64,000 bases of DNA from JBCDCP01 sp039181495 (GTDB taxonomy: Bacteria; Pseudomonadota; Alphaproteobacteria; Rhizobiales; Tepidamorphaceae), in assembly GCA_039181495.1 (NCBI GenBank), contig JBCDCP010000001.1, positions 1 through 64,000 of the forward strand, in the 5' to 3' direction. This document shows, in pieces, positions 9,018 to 18,947 of the stretch (within the stretch, counting starts at the first letter, position 1; each line of letters begins with the position of its first letter). The position numbers were made by a program, and so were the translations under genes. The notes beneath the pieces are model-generated. The model searched no databases. It saw only the letters and a program-made list of their open reading frames with translations, and was not told the origin of the DNA.

Positions 9018-9947
9018 TCAAACGCCTTTCAGTACATGTAGGACGTTCTCCACGGTCAGCTGGCTGACGCGGGCATTTGCCTGGCTGGTAACACCGGCGA
9101 TGTGCGGGGTGAGCAACAGATTGGGCAGCCCTGTGAAGGCCCGTGCCATTTCCGCGCTTGGCGGTTCTTCGGCAAAGACGTCAAGTGCCGCACCACCGAT
9201 CTGGCCAGAACGCAGGGCGGCAATCAGGGCCGGTACATCGATAATCTCGCCGCGTGCGGTATTGATGATGATAACGCCGGGTTTCATCAACGCCATCTTC
9301 TCGGCATCGATCAGTCCGACGGTTTCGTCGGTCAGAGGCACATGCAGGCTTATGATATCCGCCGTCGCCAAGACCGCGTCCAATGTGACGCGCTCAACCT
9401 GCGCCCAGGCCGGTTCACTCTCAGGCAGGTGCGGATCATGGGCACAGATCTCGATGCCCAGCCCTCTCGCGAGGTCGGCGACCTCGCGCGCGATGGCGCC
9501 AAAGCCAATAAGACCAAGACGCTGGCCGGCCGCTTCGTGACCAGACCCCAGTTTGGCGCGGGGCCATTCGCCGGACTGGATATCTGCAGTGGACTGAAAT
9601 GCACCGCGCGCCAGCATCATCGCCGCGGCGATTACATATTCGGCGACCGATCTTGTGTTCGCTCCGGTGGCTGGGCAAACCTTGATCCCGCGCGCTTCAC
9701 ATTGATCGAGGTCTATGTTGTCGAGCCCTACACCCAGACGGCCAACGACCTTGAGCTTCGGTGCCGCTTCCAAAAGTTCGGCATCGACCCGTGTGCGATT
9801 GCGGACAATGACGCCCGCGGCGTCGCCGATTCCACCCAGCAGTCCAGGCCGGTTGTCGACCAGGCCTGGATCGAAGATGACCTGGATATCATCGCCAAAT
9901 GCCTCCAGTGCCGTTTCGTCCATGAATTCCGTGATCAAAACCATCAT
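9018..9947 (-). CDS. D-2-hydroxyacid dehydrogenase (NAD(P)-dependent)
   Basis: This 309-residue enzyme of the D-isomer-specific 2-hydroxyacid dehydrogenase family carries the nucleotide-binding GFGAIAREVADLARGLG segment, the substrate-site arginine region LHVPLTDETVGLI and INTARGEIID, and the C-terminal TPHIAGVT with the catalytic histidine. Such enzymes interconvert 2-oxo acids and D-2-hydroxy acids. It sits 44 bp downstream of the tartrate dehydratase gene and 199 bp upstream of tctC on the same strand. It probably handles a product or relative of the imported hydroxy acid, but the exact substrate is not determinable from sequence. Confidence 0.88.
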   Translation of the reverse strand: MMVLITEFMDETALEAFGDDIQVIFDPGLVDNRPGLLGGIGDAAGVIVRNRTRVDAELLEAAPKLKVVGRLGVGLDNIDLDQCEARGIKVCPATGANTRSVAEYVIAAAMMLARGAFQSTADIQSGEWPRAKLGSGHEAAGQRLGLIGFGAIAREVADLARGLGIEICAHDPHLPESEPAWAQVERVTLDAVLATADIISLHVPLTDETVGLIDAEKMALMKPGVIIINTARGEIIDVPALIAALRSGQIGGAALDVFAEEPPSAEMARAFTGLPNLLLTPHIAGVTSQANARVSQLTVENVLHVLKGV

Positions 9948-9991
9948 GATGTGTCTTGCCTCAAAACACGCTCTGGACCGCAGTCTTGGCG

Positions 9992-11155
9992 CTAAGCTGC
10001 CAAGTCGCGCATCACGGCGATCAGATCCGACTTTCCCTCGAACCCAATGCCGGGCAGTTCCGGCATGGTGATGTAGCCATCTTCGACCTGCACCTCATCC
10101 GGAAAACCGCCATAGGGCTGAAACAGGTCCGGATAACTTTCGTTGCCGCCAAGGCCCAGCCCCGCCGCAATGTTCAGGGACATCTGGTGTCCGCCATGGG
10201 GGATGCACCGCGACGGTGACCAGCCCATCTGATCTAGCACTTCCAGTGTCTTCAGATATTCGACCAGCCCATAGGACAGTGCACAGTCGAACTGCAGCCA
10301 GTCGCGGTCCGGTCGCATGCCGCCATAGCGCAGCAGGTTGCGAGCATCCTGATGCGAGAACAGGTTTTCACCCGTGGCCATCGCGCCTGGATAGAATTCC
10401 GATAGCGACGACTGCAGGTGAAAATCGAGTGGGTCGCCGGCTTCTTCGAACCAGAACAGATCGTAGGCGCGCAACATCTTTGCGTAAGCGATCGCCGTCT
10501 CCAGATCGAAGCGGCCATTGGCGTCTACCGCGAGCTGTGCCTCGTCGCCGATCTCCGAGAGCGCTGCCTCGATCCTGCGCTGATCTTCGGTGATCGACGC
10601 GCCGCCGATCTTCATTTTGACGACGGTGTACCCACGATCGACATAGCCGCGCAGTTCTTGGCGCAGACCCTTGTCGTCCTTGCCAGGATAATAGTAGCCA
10701 CCGGCTGCGTAGACGAAGACACGCGGATCGGCTTCGCGGCCCCTCTGCTCGGCCAGGAGCCGGAACAGCGGCGTGCCCTCGATCTTCGCAATGGCATCCC
10801 ATACCGCCATGTCGATGGTGCCAACCGCAACGGAACGTTCCCCATGTCCACCCGGTTTTTCGTTCTGCATCATCGCAGCCCAGATTTTGTGGGCATCGAG
10901 ATTAGTCGCTTGTTCGTTGAGCAACGATGCTGGCTCGGCATCGAGAATGCGGTCTCTGAACCGCTCGCGGATGAGCCCGCCTTGCCCATAGCGGCCGTTT
11001 GAATTGAAACCATAGCCGACAACCCGCCTGCCATCGCGTTCCACATCGGTCACGACCGCCACCAGGCTGGCTGTCATTTTGCTGAAATCGATGTAGGCGT
11101 TGCGGATGGGAGACGAGATCGGCTTGGTGATCTCGCAGATCTCAACGATACGAAT
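9992..11155 (-). CDS. tarD: D-tartrate dehydratase (enolase superfamily)
   Basis: The protein is close to the characterised Bradyrhizobium D-tartrate dehydratase as I recall it. It retains the expected residues: the KMK motif (general-base lysine 182), metal ligands D211 (VDANG), E237 (WFEEAGD) and E263 (ATGENLF), and H320 in PHGGHQMS. It would convert D-tartrate to oxaloacetate with Mg2+. Conserved N-terminal residues (IVEICEITKPISSPIRN) are encoded upstream of the first ATG (11077). The only position that includes them and has a ribosome site (GAGG, 7 nt away) is an ATT at 11155, just after in-frame stops. A start at ATG 11077 would remove the capping-domain N-terminus. Confidence 0.85.
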   Translation of the reverse strand: MRIVEICEITKPISSPIRNAYIDFSKMTASLVAVVTDVERDGRRVVGYGFNSNGRYGQGGLIRERFRDRILDAEPASLLNEQATNLDAHKIWAAMMQNEKPGGHGERSVAVGTIDMAVWDAIAKIEGTPLFRLLAEQRGREADPRVFVYAAGGYYYPGKDDKGLRQELRGYVDRGYTVVKMKIGGASITEDQRRIEAALSEIGDEAQLAVDANGRFDLETAIAYAKMLRAYDLFWFEEAGDPLDFHLQSSLSEFYPGAMATGENLFSHQDARNLLRYGGMRPDRDWLQFDCALSYGLVEYLKTLEVLDQMGWSPSRCIPHGGHQMSLNIAAGLGLGGNESYPDLFQPYGGFPDEVQVEDGYITMPELPGIGFEGKSDLIAVMRDLAA

Positions 11156-11335
11156 GGCAGGGCCTCACTAGGCTGGCATTGGTGCTTTGTTGTCGTCCCA
11201 ATGACCTATCAATGGCGGGTTGATTTTGCACGACCGAGACCGCGTTTTCGTTCTTATGTGATTGCTCGCGAGCATGTTCTGCGGTGATCAAAGTCAACCC
11301 TGCGGCACCAGCACGACCGTACTCAGATCAACTGC

Positions 11336-12205
11336 TCATCGGCCGCCGGCCGCTTCCTGCTGCGTGAAGAAAGAGGCGCCCTTGGGATAGGCTGGCGTTT
11401 CCACCTCGTAGGCTTCGGCACGGATCCGGTTCGGATTTTCTCCGCGCACGAATAGACCCTCGTGCCGCGTTGGAACCGGGTTGGGGCAACACGGCATTGC
11501 ATCGCCGGCAGAGTAGACGCTGATGAAGAGCGTTCGCGGTGCGCTGGACTGGTTTGCGGTGGATCCATGGGCGACCCTGGTATGCATCAGGCAGACTGAT
11601 CCGGCCGGTCCATAGCAGCTCACGGCCTGTGCCTTCATGCTCTCCTCGACTTCCGGACCCACCGCTCCGGCGAACACGCCATCGCGCCAAAGCGAATGCA
11701 AAGGTCCCTTATGTGAGCCGGGTTGAACTTCCAGCGGACCGTTGTCTGGCGTCACCTCGTCAATCATCAAGAGCGCGGTTATAAGATCCGAATTCGAATG
11801 TGGCGTGAACGGGAAGTCCTGGTGCCATTTCACTTCGGTGGCCGAGCCCGGCTGCTTCGCATTGATCTTGGTGTGATGGAGCTTAACGTCGGGACCGATA
11901 AGGTCCGCCACCATGTCGGTCATCGCGCTGTCTGACATGGCCTCATAGTAGGCGTCGGAGATTTCGGTGGGCGCGGCAACACGGCGGAGGGCGGGTGCCT
12001 CAGCGCTGTGGCCCGGCTGAACATCGAAGCGCGCGCGTCCGTCCATAATCTCGCCGAACGGTCCATCATGCACGCGGCTTTCCTCAACCCATGCGTCCAT
12101 ATCAGCCCGCAAACACCCAAGAAGCTCCGGCGAGACAGCGTTCTCCACGGTCAGGAACCCGTCCCGCCAGAATTGTTCACGCTGCGCATCGGTCAGAATA
12201 TTCAT
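11336..12205 (-). CDS. Phytanoyl-CoA dioxygenase (PhyH) family protein
   Basis: This Fe(II)/2-oxoglutarate-dependent oxygenase of about 289 residues has the metal-binding HxD motif in VKWHQDFPFTPHSN, a distal histidine in HTRVAHGSTANQ, and an arginine in APRTLFISVY that would bind 2-oxoglutarate. The N-terminus (LTDAQREQFWRDGFLTVENA) is typical of the family. The ATG at 12205 is preferred over the one at 12220, since AAGGGTGG lies just upstream. PhyH proteins hydroxylate diverse small molecules. The gene is flanked by the tartrate genes and an NnrS-like gene, all on the minus strand, but the substrate is unknown. Confidence 0.85.
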   Translation of the reverse strand: MNILTDAQREQFWRDGFLTVENAVSPELLGCLRADMDAWVEESRVHDGPFGEIMDGRARFDVQPGHSAEAPALRRVAAPTEISDAYYEAMSDSAMTDMVADLIGPDVKLHHTKINAKQPGSATEVKWHQDFPFTPHSNSDLITALLMIDEVTPDNGPLEVQPGSHKGPLHSLWRDGVFAGAVGPEVEESMKAQAVSCYGPAGSVCLMHTRVAHGSTANQSSAPRTLFISVYSAGDAMPCCPNPVPTRHEGLFVRGENPNRIRAEAYEVETPAYPKGASFFTQQEAAGGR

Positions 12206-12276
12206 GGAACCACCCTTCATGATCTTTCCGTCTGCACCTCAGCATGCCCGTCGAATCCATTCAACGCCGCGAATGT

Positions 12277-13500
12277 TCACGACTGGTGGGCAGGCGGTGT
12301 TGCCTGATCCGCTTGTAGACTCATGAGGCGTGGGCCGTAGACGAGCGCAAAGCCACTGAACGCCCCGATCCAAGCGATACCCGAAAGTACATGCAACAGG
12401 GCGGCTTGCGCAGGCCAGAAATCCACGAAGACACGGGCAGCGACTGCGCAGATCAAGAGCGCGTAGATCAACACGGTTCCTGGTCCCGCTGTCAGCTCCT
12501 GTCCGGTATGACCCAGCGTTGCGCGGGTCATGATCGCGAGCGTCATCAACCCGATCGCACCTCCCATCCACACATGCTGCGCAGCCGTCGCGCCAAGTAG
12601 GTCGGGCGCGACAATCGCTAAACCGAGCACTAACGCTCCGAGCGGCAGAAAGGCATAGCCCACATGGAGCACGGTCACGAGTGGCTCAGCGACTGTCCGG
12701 TATCCGCGCCATCGTGCCAGCCGGATCAGATGCAGTGAGCCTGCCAACAACAGCGCGCTGCCGCTCACGGCTTCCTCGGGCACGATGATCCAGATGAGCA
12801 GTGCAAGAAACAGAACTACCAGCGCTATCTTGTCGTAGCGTTGCATGGGTGGTGTCGGGAGACTGCTCTCGCCTCGTTTTGCCAACCAGTTGCGCGTGAA
12901 AGACGGCACGACCCGACCACCGATCAGCGCGATCATCATCATGGCCATGGCGAGGCCAATACGCAGACCATATCCTCGGGCGGCGTACTCGCCACCTGCG
13001 GCCTCCCAGTGGAAGACTGCGTTGCCCAGGGTAAAGACGACCAGCATCGCCAACACGATCAGATTGCGCCAGTTTTTGCTGGCGATGATTTCACGCGTGA
13101 TGGCGAGCGCCAGGGCGAGCGGAAAGGCCAAATCGACGACAGCGACCAGAGCTGGTGAAAGCGAGCCGGAGATCGCGATAGCGAGCCTACCGGCAACCCA
13201 GAAGCCCACCAAAACGCCAAGCCTCCATCCAATGATAGGAAGCCGCCCGGTCCAGTTTGGCACAGCCGTTAGTAAGAAACCTGCGATGACAGCGCCGAGA
13301 TAGCCGAACAGAAACTCGTGTGCGTGCCAGCTGATCGGGTCGAAGGCAGTGGGCAAAACGAGGATGCCTGACAGCGTTGGAATCCACAGTGCCATGGAGA
13401 GCACTGCCCAGACTGCCGCGCCAAGAAAGAACGGACGAAAACCGAATGACAGAAGTGCTGGGCCTGTCCAGGCGCGCATCTGCTCAGCGGTGGTGGTCAT
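12277..13500 (-). CDS. NnrS family multi-pass membrane protein
   Basis: This 407-residue protein has about twelve hydrophobic segments. It carries NnrS hallmarks: the N-terminal GFRPFFLGAAVWA, WHAHEFLFGYLGAVIAGFLLTAVPNWTG and a later MTRATLGHTG. NnrS proteins are haem- and copper-containing membrane proteins linked to nitric oxide stress in denitrifiers. The start at 13500 has GAGGGG just upstream, which places the beginning 20 codons inside the longer frame. No denitrification gene is adjacent, so the physiological role here is open. Confidence 0.87.
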   Translation of the reverse strand: MTTTAEQMRAWTGPALLSFGFRPFFLGAAVWAVLSMALWIPTLSGILVLPTAFDPISWHAHEFLFGYLGAVIAGFLLTAVPNWTGRLPIIGWRLGVLVGFWVAGRLAIAISGSLSPALVAVVDLAFPLALALAITREIIASKNWRNLIVLAMLVVFTLGNAVFHWEAAGGEYAARGYGLRIGLAMAMMMIALIGGRVVPSFTRNWLAKRGESSLPTPPMQRYDKIALVVLFLALLIWIIVPEEAVSGSALLLAGSLHLIRLARWRGYRTVAEPLVTVLHVGYAFLPLGALVLGLAIVAPDLLGATAAQHVWMGGAIGLMTLAIMTRATLGHTGQELTAGPGTVLIYALLICAVAARVFVDFWPAQAALLHVLSGIAWIGAFSGFALVYGPRLMSLQADQATPPAHQS

Positions 13501-13844
13501 GACCCCTCGCAAACGCAATCCGGCGCCCTGAACAGATCTGACTCCAACAGACGGAAACACAGCATCGGTGCTCTTGCCGTCTCATCTTTCGCGCACGGGC
13601 ACTCCAAGCCTTGTTGTGATATCACGCGAGGACACTCAGGGCGATCAGCAAACTCGCGTTGGTCATCCCTACGCTTAGATTCCCAAGAGCTGTCTCCATT
13701 TGCTCAGCCGCGTAATGCCTGTCCGAGGGTCGCAAAATCGACACGGAGCACCCTTGGCGATAAAAATCAAAATCACGGCGATTTAAGTTAAGAAAATCCC
13801 CTCGCAGCTGGAAATCTGGTTCCTCTGGTTTTGGAGGATCTGGC
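13501..13844. promoter_or_regulatory. Divergent promoter region between nnrS-like gene and Rieske oxygenase operon
   Basis: This 344-bp gap separates divergent genes and must hold the promoters of both. A ribosome site (TTGGAGGATC) precedes the oxygenase ATG. The convergent GlxA-type regulator of the operon could bind here, but no clear operator repeat was identified. Confidence 0.45.
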
Positions 13845-14966
13845 ATGACAGCGCAGCCGGACATCGCATTCGGCTATGACCCCGACCCGTCGCGGTCGCG
13901 CTCTTTGCTGGCGTCCGCCTATACCGATGCGGACTGGTACAGCGCGGACCTCAAGCAGATCATCGCCAGGACATGGCAATGGGTCTGCCACGTTGAGAAG
14001 GTCCGTGAACCAGGCTCCTACATCGCGGTGGATATCGCCGGACACCCGGTGGCCGTCGTACGTGACCGGGATGGAAATCTGCGGGCCTTCTACAATGTCT
14101 GCAAGCATCGCGCCCATGCGCTGCTATCCGGTGAAGGCAGATCGACCCGGATCATGTGCCCCTATCATGCCTGGGTCTACAGGCTGGATGGCCAGCTCGT
14201 TCGCGCACCGCATACCGAGAACCTGCACGATTTCAGTGTCAGTGACATCTGCCTCGACACGGTGCAGGTGGAAGAATTCTGTGGCTTCATCTTTGTCAAT
14301 CTCGATCCTGAAGCGGCATCGCTATCGGAGCAATCGGAGGATCTCGGCACGGAGATCAGACTTTGGGCTCCGGATATCGACAAGCTGACCTTTGGCCATC
14401 GCCTGACTTACGACATCCGGTCGAACTGGAAGAACGTCGTCGACAATTTTCTTGAGTGCTATCACTGTCCGACGGCGCACAAGGATTTCTGCAATCTCGT
14501 CGACATGGACACCTATCAGGTGACCACGCACGGCATCTATTCAAGCCATATGGCTGATGCCGGACAGGCGACCAACACGGCCTATGATGTCTCCAACGCT
14601 ACTGTAAGGACTCACGCAGTGTGGTGGCTTTGGCCAACGACCTGCCTCATGCGCTATCCGGGACGGTCGAGCATGATCGTACTGAACATCATTCCGGTCG
14701 GGCCTGACCGGACGCTTGAAACCTACGACTTCTTTCTCGAAACGCCGGAACCCAATGAGATGGAAGTGGATGCGATCCGCTATCTCGATGAGGTCCTGCA
14801 GGTTGAGGACATCTCGCTGGTTGAAAGCGTTCAGCGGGGCATGAATACCCCCGCCTTCACTCAGGGCCGGATTGTTCACGATCCGCACGGATCGGGGAAG
14901 TCGGAGCACGCGGTGCACCACTTTCACGGATTGGTTCTCGATGCCTATGCCAAGGGTGCAGCGTGA
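13845..14966 (+). CDS. Rieske non-haem iron oxygenase, CntA/carnitine monooxygenase-like alpha subunit
   Basis: This 373-residue oxygenase has a Rieske [2Fe-2S] site with C86-x-H88 and C105-x2-H108. The catalytic iron region is DNFLECYHCPTAH, with E204 as the likely electron bridge and H207 and H212 as ligands. The layout resembles CntA/YeaW and glycine-betaine oxygenases that cleave or demethylate quaternary amines. It opens an operon with a beta-keto acid cleavage enzyme, an aldehyde dehydrogenase and a carnitine dehydrogenase-like enzyme, which supports a carnitine- or betaine-type substrate. No reductase partner (CntB/GbcB) is encoded in the locus. The substrate is inferred. Confidence 0.85.
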   Translation: MTAQPDIAFGYDPDPSRSRSLLASAYTDADWYSADLKQIIARTWQWVCHVEKVREPGSYIAVDIAGHPVAVVRDRDGNLRAFYNVCKHRAHALLSGEGRSTRIMCPYHAWVYRLDGQLVRAPHTENLHDFSVSDICLDTVQVEEFCGFIFVNLDPEAASLSEQSEDLGTEIRLWAPDIDKLTFGHRLTYDIRSNWKNVVDNFLECYHCPTAHKDFCNLVDMDTYQVTTHGIYSSHMADAGQATNTAYDVSNATVRTHAVWWLWPTTCLMRYPGRSSMIVLNIIPVGPDRTLETYDFFLETPEPNEMEVDAIRYLDEVLQVEDISLVESVQRGMNTPAFTQGRIVHDPHGSGKSEHAVHHFHGLVLDAYAKGAA

Positions 14967-15053
14967 ACCCGTCTGGCATTGTCGGGTTAGCGAGGACGCA
15001 GGTCTTTTCGCGCCTCCGTGCTGCGGCCAACCTCCGCCGGAGGTCTGCGTGAC

Positions 15054-15848
15054 ATGATGCTCAAGGGGAAAACGGCGCTCGTTACCGGTGCCCGCGGAGG
15101 GATCGGCCGTGCCGTGGTCAGTCGTTTCCAGCGCGAAGGCGCGACTGTGTATGCCGTGGATCTCTCAGCCGAAGGGTCACCGACCACCGGTGGAGAGGAC
15201 GGCGGACTGTTCGTTCCAGTCGATGTCACCCGGGAGGGCGATGTCACCGGCGCCATGGATGAGATCGGGCGGCAAGCAGGCAAGCTGGATATCCTGGTCA
15301 ATGCAGCGGGAATCGAGATCGAAAAGACTATCGAGGACACCTCGCTGGAAGAGTGGAACCAGAGCTTTGCCGTCAATGTGACCGGCACATTCCTGACCTC
15401 GAAATATGCGCTGCCGTTGATGCGAAAGGCAGCGCAGTCGGGGTCCAGCGCCAGCGTTATCAATTTCGGGTCCTATGACGGTTTCATCGCTGATCCAGGG
15501 CTTGCGGCCTATTGCGCAACCAAGGGCGCGGTTCATGCGCTGACCCGCGCCATGGCCTGTGATCATGGTCCGGAGGGCATCCGCGTCAACGCGATATGCC
15601 CAGGCTATATCGACACACCGATGCTGCAGGGCTTCTTCCAGGGCGAGGGGTCCGGCGGCGGTGGCGGCAACATCGAGACGCTCAAGACTGCGGTGCGCGA
15701 TGTTCACCCCTTGCGCACCTATGGCACGCCCGAGGATGTCGCCAATCTGGTCAACTGGCTGGCATCCGATGAGGCGCGTTATGCGTCGGGACAACTGTGG
15801 ATTCTGGATGGTGGCCTTTCGGCCCAGGTGCAGCAGATGAGACTCTGA
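15054..15848 (+). CDS. Short-chain dehydrogenase/reductase
   Basis: This SDR of 264 residues has the glycine-rich motif TGARGGIGRAV, the NAAGIEI motif, a catalytic serine region INFGSYDG, YCATKGAVHALTRAMA (YxxxK) and CPGYIDTPML. A C-terminal DEARYASGQLWILDGGLSA is typical of classical SDRs. GGAGG lies 10 nt before the ATG. The gene is second in the Rieske operon and stops 2 bp before the cleavage-enzyme gene, so the two are translationally close. It may oxidise a hydroxy intermediate of the quaternary amine pathway. Confidence 0.85.
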   Translation: MMLKGKTALVTGARGGIGRAVVSRFQREGATVYAVDLSAEGSPTTGGEDGGLFVPVDVTREGDVTGAMDEIGRQAGKLDILVNAAGIEIEKTIEDTSLEEWNQSFAVNVTGTFLTSKYALPLMRKAAQSGSSASVINFGSYDGFIADPGLAAYCATKGAVHALTRAMACDHGPEGIRVNAICPGYIDTPMLQGFFQGEGSGGGGGNIETLKTAVRDVHPLRTYGTPEDVANLVNWLASDEARYASGQLWILDGGLSAQVQQMRL

Positions 15849-15850
15849 GC

Positions 15851-16783
15851 ATGTCAAAGCCCGTCATCATCACCTGCGCACCAACGGGTGGGATCCACAC
15901 CCCGTCCATGTCGCCGTATCTGCCGGTGACACCCGCTGAAATCGCAACCGCAAGCATCGAAGCCGCCGAGGCGGGCGCATCCATCATCCATCTGCATGCG
16001 CGCGATCCTGATACCGGCAAGCCCGATCCACGGCCAGAAACGTTTGGTCAGTTTCTGCCGGTCATCAAGCAGTCGACGGATGCGGTGATCAATGTCTCGA
16101 CCGGCGGTGGGCTTGGCATGACCATGGACGAACGCCTGCTGGCGGCGACAACCGCGAGCCCGGAAATGGCGTCGCTCAATATGGGGTCGATGAATTTCGG
16201 CATCTTCCCGATGCTCCAGAAGTACACCGAATTCCAGCATGACTGGGAGCGACCGTTTCTGGAGATGACCGAGGATTTCATCTTCCCCAACACCTTCAAG
16301 ACGATCCGGTATGCGATCGAGAAACTCGGCGGCGAACACGGTACGCGTTTCGAGTTCGAATGCTACGACCTTGGGCATCTCTACAACGTCAAATGGTTCG
16401 TCGATCAGGGTCTGATCGAACCGCCCTTCTTCATCCAGATGGTGTTCGGCATCCTCGGCGGCGTTGGCGCTGAACTGGACAATCTGATGCACATGCACAC
16501 CAAGGCGGATCAGCTCTTCGGGCCGGAAAACTATGAATGGTCGGTTCTGGCAGCCGGCCGGCATCAGATGCCGTTTGCCACTCAGAGCGCGATGCTGGGT
16601 GGCAATCTGCGGGTCGGCCTCGAAGACAGCCTGTTTATCGGCAAGGGCGAACTGGCAACGTCCAACGCCCAGCAGGTCAGCCGCATCCGCACGATCATCG
16701 AGAATCTCGGCCTCAGTGTTGCGACGCCCGATGAGGCCCGGGAGCGTCTGTCGCTCAAGGGTGGTGACAGAGTTGGGTTTTAG
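15851..16783 (+). CDS. Beta-keto acid cleavage enzyme (BKACE, DUF849)
   Basis: This 310-residue enzyme starts [20 protein letters not shown] and carries the family zinc motif HLHARDP (H47 and H49), NVSTGGG, and the [12 protein letters not shown] segment near the C-terminus. BKACE enzymes use zinc to cleave a beta-keto acid with acetyl-CoA, giving acetoacetate and a new CoA ester. The member active on 3-dehydrocarnitine releases glycine betaine. Downstream lies a carnitine dehydrogenase-like gene that would make that substrate, so the dehydrocarnitine activity is the best fit. Exact specificity is not proven by sequence. Confidence 0.87.
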   Translation: MSKPVIITCAPTGGIHTPSMSPYLPVTPAEIATASIEAAEAGASIIHLHARDPDTGKPDPRPETFGQFLPVIKQSTDAVINVSTGGGLGMTMDERLLAATTASPEMASLNMGSMNFGIFPMLQKYTEFQHDWERPFLEMTEDFIFPNTFKTIRYAIEKLGGEHGTRFEFECYDLGHLYNVKWFVDQGLIEPPFFIQMVFGILGGVGAELDNLMHMHTKADQLFGPENYEWSVLAAGRHQMPFATQSAMLGGNLRVGLEDSLFIGKGELATSNAQQVSRIRTIIENLGLSVATPDEARERLSLKGGDRVGF

Positions 16784-16794
16784 GGGAGTACGAC

Positions 16795-18213
16795 ATGCAG
16801 ACGAAGATGCTGATCGATGGTGCTTTGGTTCCAGGTGCGGGTGAGGCGCTCGACATCATCGATCCCTCGTCTGGCGCCGTGATCGGTCAAGCTGCAGAAT
16901 CCAGCGCCGATCAGGTCGAAGCGGCTGTGCGAACCTCCGCTGAGGCGTTTGGAGCTTTCTCGCAGAGCACTCCGGCCGAACGGTCAGCATTGTTGTTGCA
17001 GATTGCTGATGTGATCGAGAAGCACAGCCAGGAACTGGCCGAACTCGAAAGTCTCGATGTGGGCAAACCGTGGCCGTCCGCCCATGACGATGAGATGCCG
17101 CTGACCATCGATGTCTTCCGCTTCTTCGCCGGTGCTGCGCGAACGATGACGGGTTCCGCCGCTGGGGAATATGTGGCCGGGCACACTTCGATGATACGAC
17201 GGGACCCGGTCGGCCCGGTAGCGGCCATCGCGCCATGGAACTATCCGCTGATGATGGCGTCGTGGAAACTGGCTGCGCCCATCGCTGCCGGGTGCACCGT
17301 GGTCCTCAAGTCGTCGGAAGTGACGCCGCTATCCACGTTCCGGCTGGCCGAACTGCTGCAGGACGTGGTCCCCAAGGGCGTGCTGAATGTAATCCACGGG
17401 CGCGGCTCGACGATCGGTGACAGGCTGATCAATAGCCCCGAGATGGAAGCGATCAGCGTGACCGGTTCGCCGGCAACCGGCATGGCCGCGATGCGGGCGG
17501 CGTCCAACCAGATCCGTCATGTTCATCTGGAGCTCGGTGGAAAGGCTCCGGTTGTCGTCTTTGACGATGCCGATATGGACGCTGTGGCCGAAACCATACG
17601 CTATGGCAGCTATTTCAATGCTGGACAGGACTGCGCCCAGCCCTGCCGGATACTGGTTGAAGACGGTGCCTATGACCGGCTGGTAGCGGGCATTGTCGAT
17701 CAGGTCGGGCAAATCCAGATTGGAGCGCCGAAGGCCGAGGGCACCGAAATGGGTCCGCTGGTCTCGGCGGCGCAGCGGGATCGGGTTGCCGGCTTCGTCG
17801 ACCGTGCTCGTGCCGCTTGTGAGATTGTCACCGGTGGTGAAGCCGTTGAGGGCGATGGCTTCTTCTACGCACCGACGGTCATCGCCAATGTCGACAATGA
17901 CGCTGAGATCGCCCGCGACGAGGTGTTCGGACCGGTGGTGACCATCTCCCGGTTCTCGGATGCGGACGAGGCCCTGCGGATTGCCAATGCCGGGTCCTAC
18001 GGTCTGGCGTCTTCGGTGTGGACCCGTGATGTGGGCCGCGCCATGCAGATGACCGCGCGCCTGCGCTATGGATTCACCTGGGTGAACACGCATGGGGTCG
18101 GCACGCCGGAGATGCCCTGGGCCGCGATGAAAGCGTCGGGCACCGGCTGTGACATGTCGGTCTATGCGCTCGACGCCTACACCTCGATTCGCCACGTCAT
18201 GGTCGCACATTGA
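16795..18213 (+). CDS. Aldehyde dehydrogenase, betaine/gamma-aminobutyraldehyde type
   Basis: This 472-residue NAD(P)-dependent aldehyde dehydrogenase has the catalytic cysteine in [10 protein letters not shown] (residue 280), the general-base glutamate in LELGGKAP, and the folding motif PWNYPLM. The NAGQDC variant resembles PatD-like and betaine aldehyde dehydrogenases. In this operon it may oxidise malic semialdehyde or another aldehyde released by the oxygenase. Its TGA stop overlaps the next start by one base (TGATG), so translation is coupled. Confidence 0.9.
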   Translation: MQTKMLIDGALVPGAGEALDIIDPSSGAVIGQAAESSADQVEAAVRTSAEAFGAFSQSTPAERSALLLQIADVIEKHSQELAELESLDVGKPWPSAHDDEMPLTIDVFRFFAGAARTMTGSAAGEYVAGHTSMIRRDPVGPVAAIAPWNYPLMMASWKLAAPIAAGCTVVLKSSEVTPLSTFRLAELLQDVVPKGVLNVIHGRGSTIGDRLINSPEMEAISVTGSPATGMAAMRAASNQIRHVHLELGGKAPVVVFDDADMDAVAETIRYGSYFNAGQDCAQPCRILVEDGAYDRLVAGIVDQVGQIQIGAPKAEGTEMGPLVSAAQRDRVAGFVDRARAACEIVTGGEAVEGDGFFYAPTVIANVDNDAEIARDEVFGPVVTISRFSDADEALRIANAGSYGLASSVWTRDVGRAMQMTARLRYGFTWVNTHGVGTPEMPWAAMKASGTGCDMSVYALDAYTSIRHVMVAH

Positions 18214-18947
18214 TGCGCCTTGGTGGCAAGCGCGCGTTTGTCACGGGCGGTCGGCAGGGCATCGGCCGCGGCATCGTCGATGCCTTCGTCGCCGAAGGCG
18301 CATCGGTGATCATTTGCGGACGCGGCGAGAAGCCCGATGATCTGTCAGCTGATTGGATTGCGCTGGATGTGTCCGATAGCGACGCCGTCGGGCAAGCCGT
18401 GGCTGATCTCAGACCGCTGGACGTTTTGGTCAACAATGCCGGTGTTCAGGTCGAGAAAACGGTCGTCGACAGCACCGATGAGGACTGGGATCTGGTTATG
18501 GGGGTCAACGCCCGTGGAGTGTTCAATGTCTGCCGCGCTGCGATCCCGCAGATGAACCCCGGCGGGTCAATCATCAATATTGGGTCCATTTCAGGCGCGG
18601 TCGCGGACCCTGCCATGGCGCTCTACAACGCGTCCAAGGCCTTCGTGCACGGCCTAACCCGTTCGATCGCTATCGATCACGGGCCTCAGATTCGGTGCAA
18701 TGCCATTTGCCCGGGTTGGATCGAGACCGGCATGCTGGAGGCTGGCTTTGGCCTCGCCAAGGATCCCGAGCAGGCCAAATCCGACGCCGTCCAGCGGCAC
18801 CCTGCCGGCCGCTTTGGTGCACCGGCTGATGTTGCATCGCTGGCAGTCTGGCTCGCATCCGACGAAGCCAGTTTCGCCACTGGTCAGCTGTTCACGATCG
18901 ATGGCGGCATGACCGCGGCATCGCCCCTCAATCCAGGACTGTTCTGA
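18213..18947 (+). CDS. Short-chain dehydrogenase/reductase
   Basis: This 244-residue SDR has TGGRQGIGRGIV at the start, NNAGVQV, a catalytic serine in INIGSISG, YNASKAFVHGLTRSIA (YxxxK) and CPGWIETGML. The ATG at 18213 overlaps the previous stop by one base. A TTG immediately before could be an alternative start. Its 3' end overlaps the start of the carnitine dehydrogenase-like gene in the same way. It is the second SDR of the operon; the two are not close copies and probably act at different steps. Confidence 0.86.
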   Translation: MRLGGKRAFVTGGRQGIGRGIVDAFVAEGASVIICGRGEKPDDLSADWIALDVSDSDAVGQAVADLRPLDVLVNNAGVQVEKTVVDSTDEDWDLVMGVNARGVFNVCRAAIPQMNPGGSIINIGSISGAVADPAMALYNASKAFVHGLTRSIAIDHGPQIRCNAICPGWIETGMLEAGFGLAKDPEQAKSDAVQRHPAGRFGAPADVASLAVWLASDEASFATGQLFTIDGGMTAASPLNPGLF

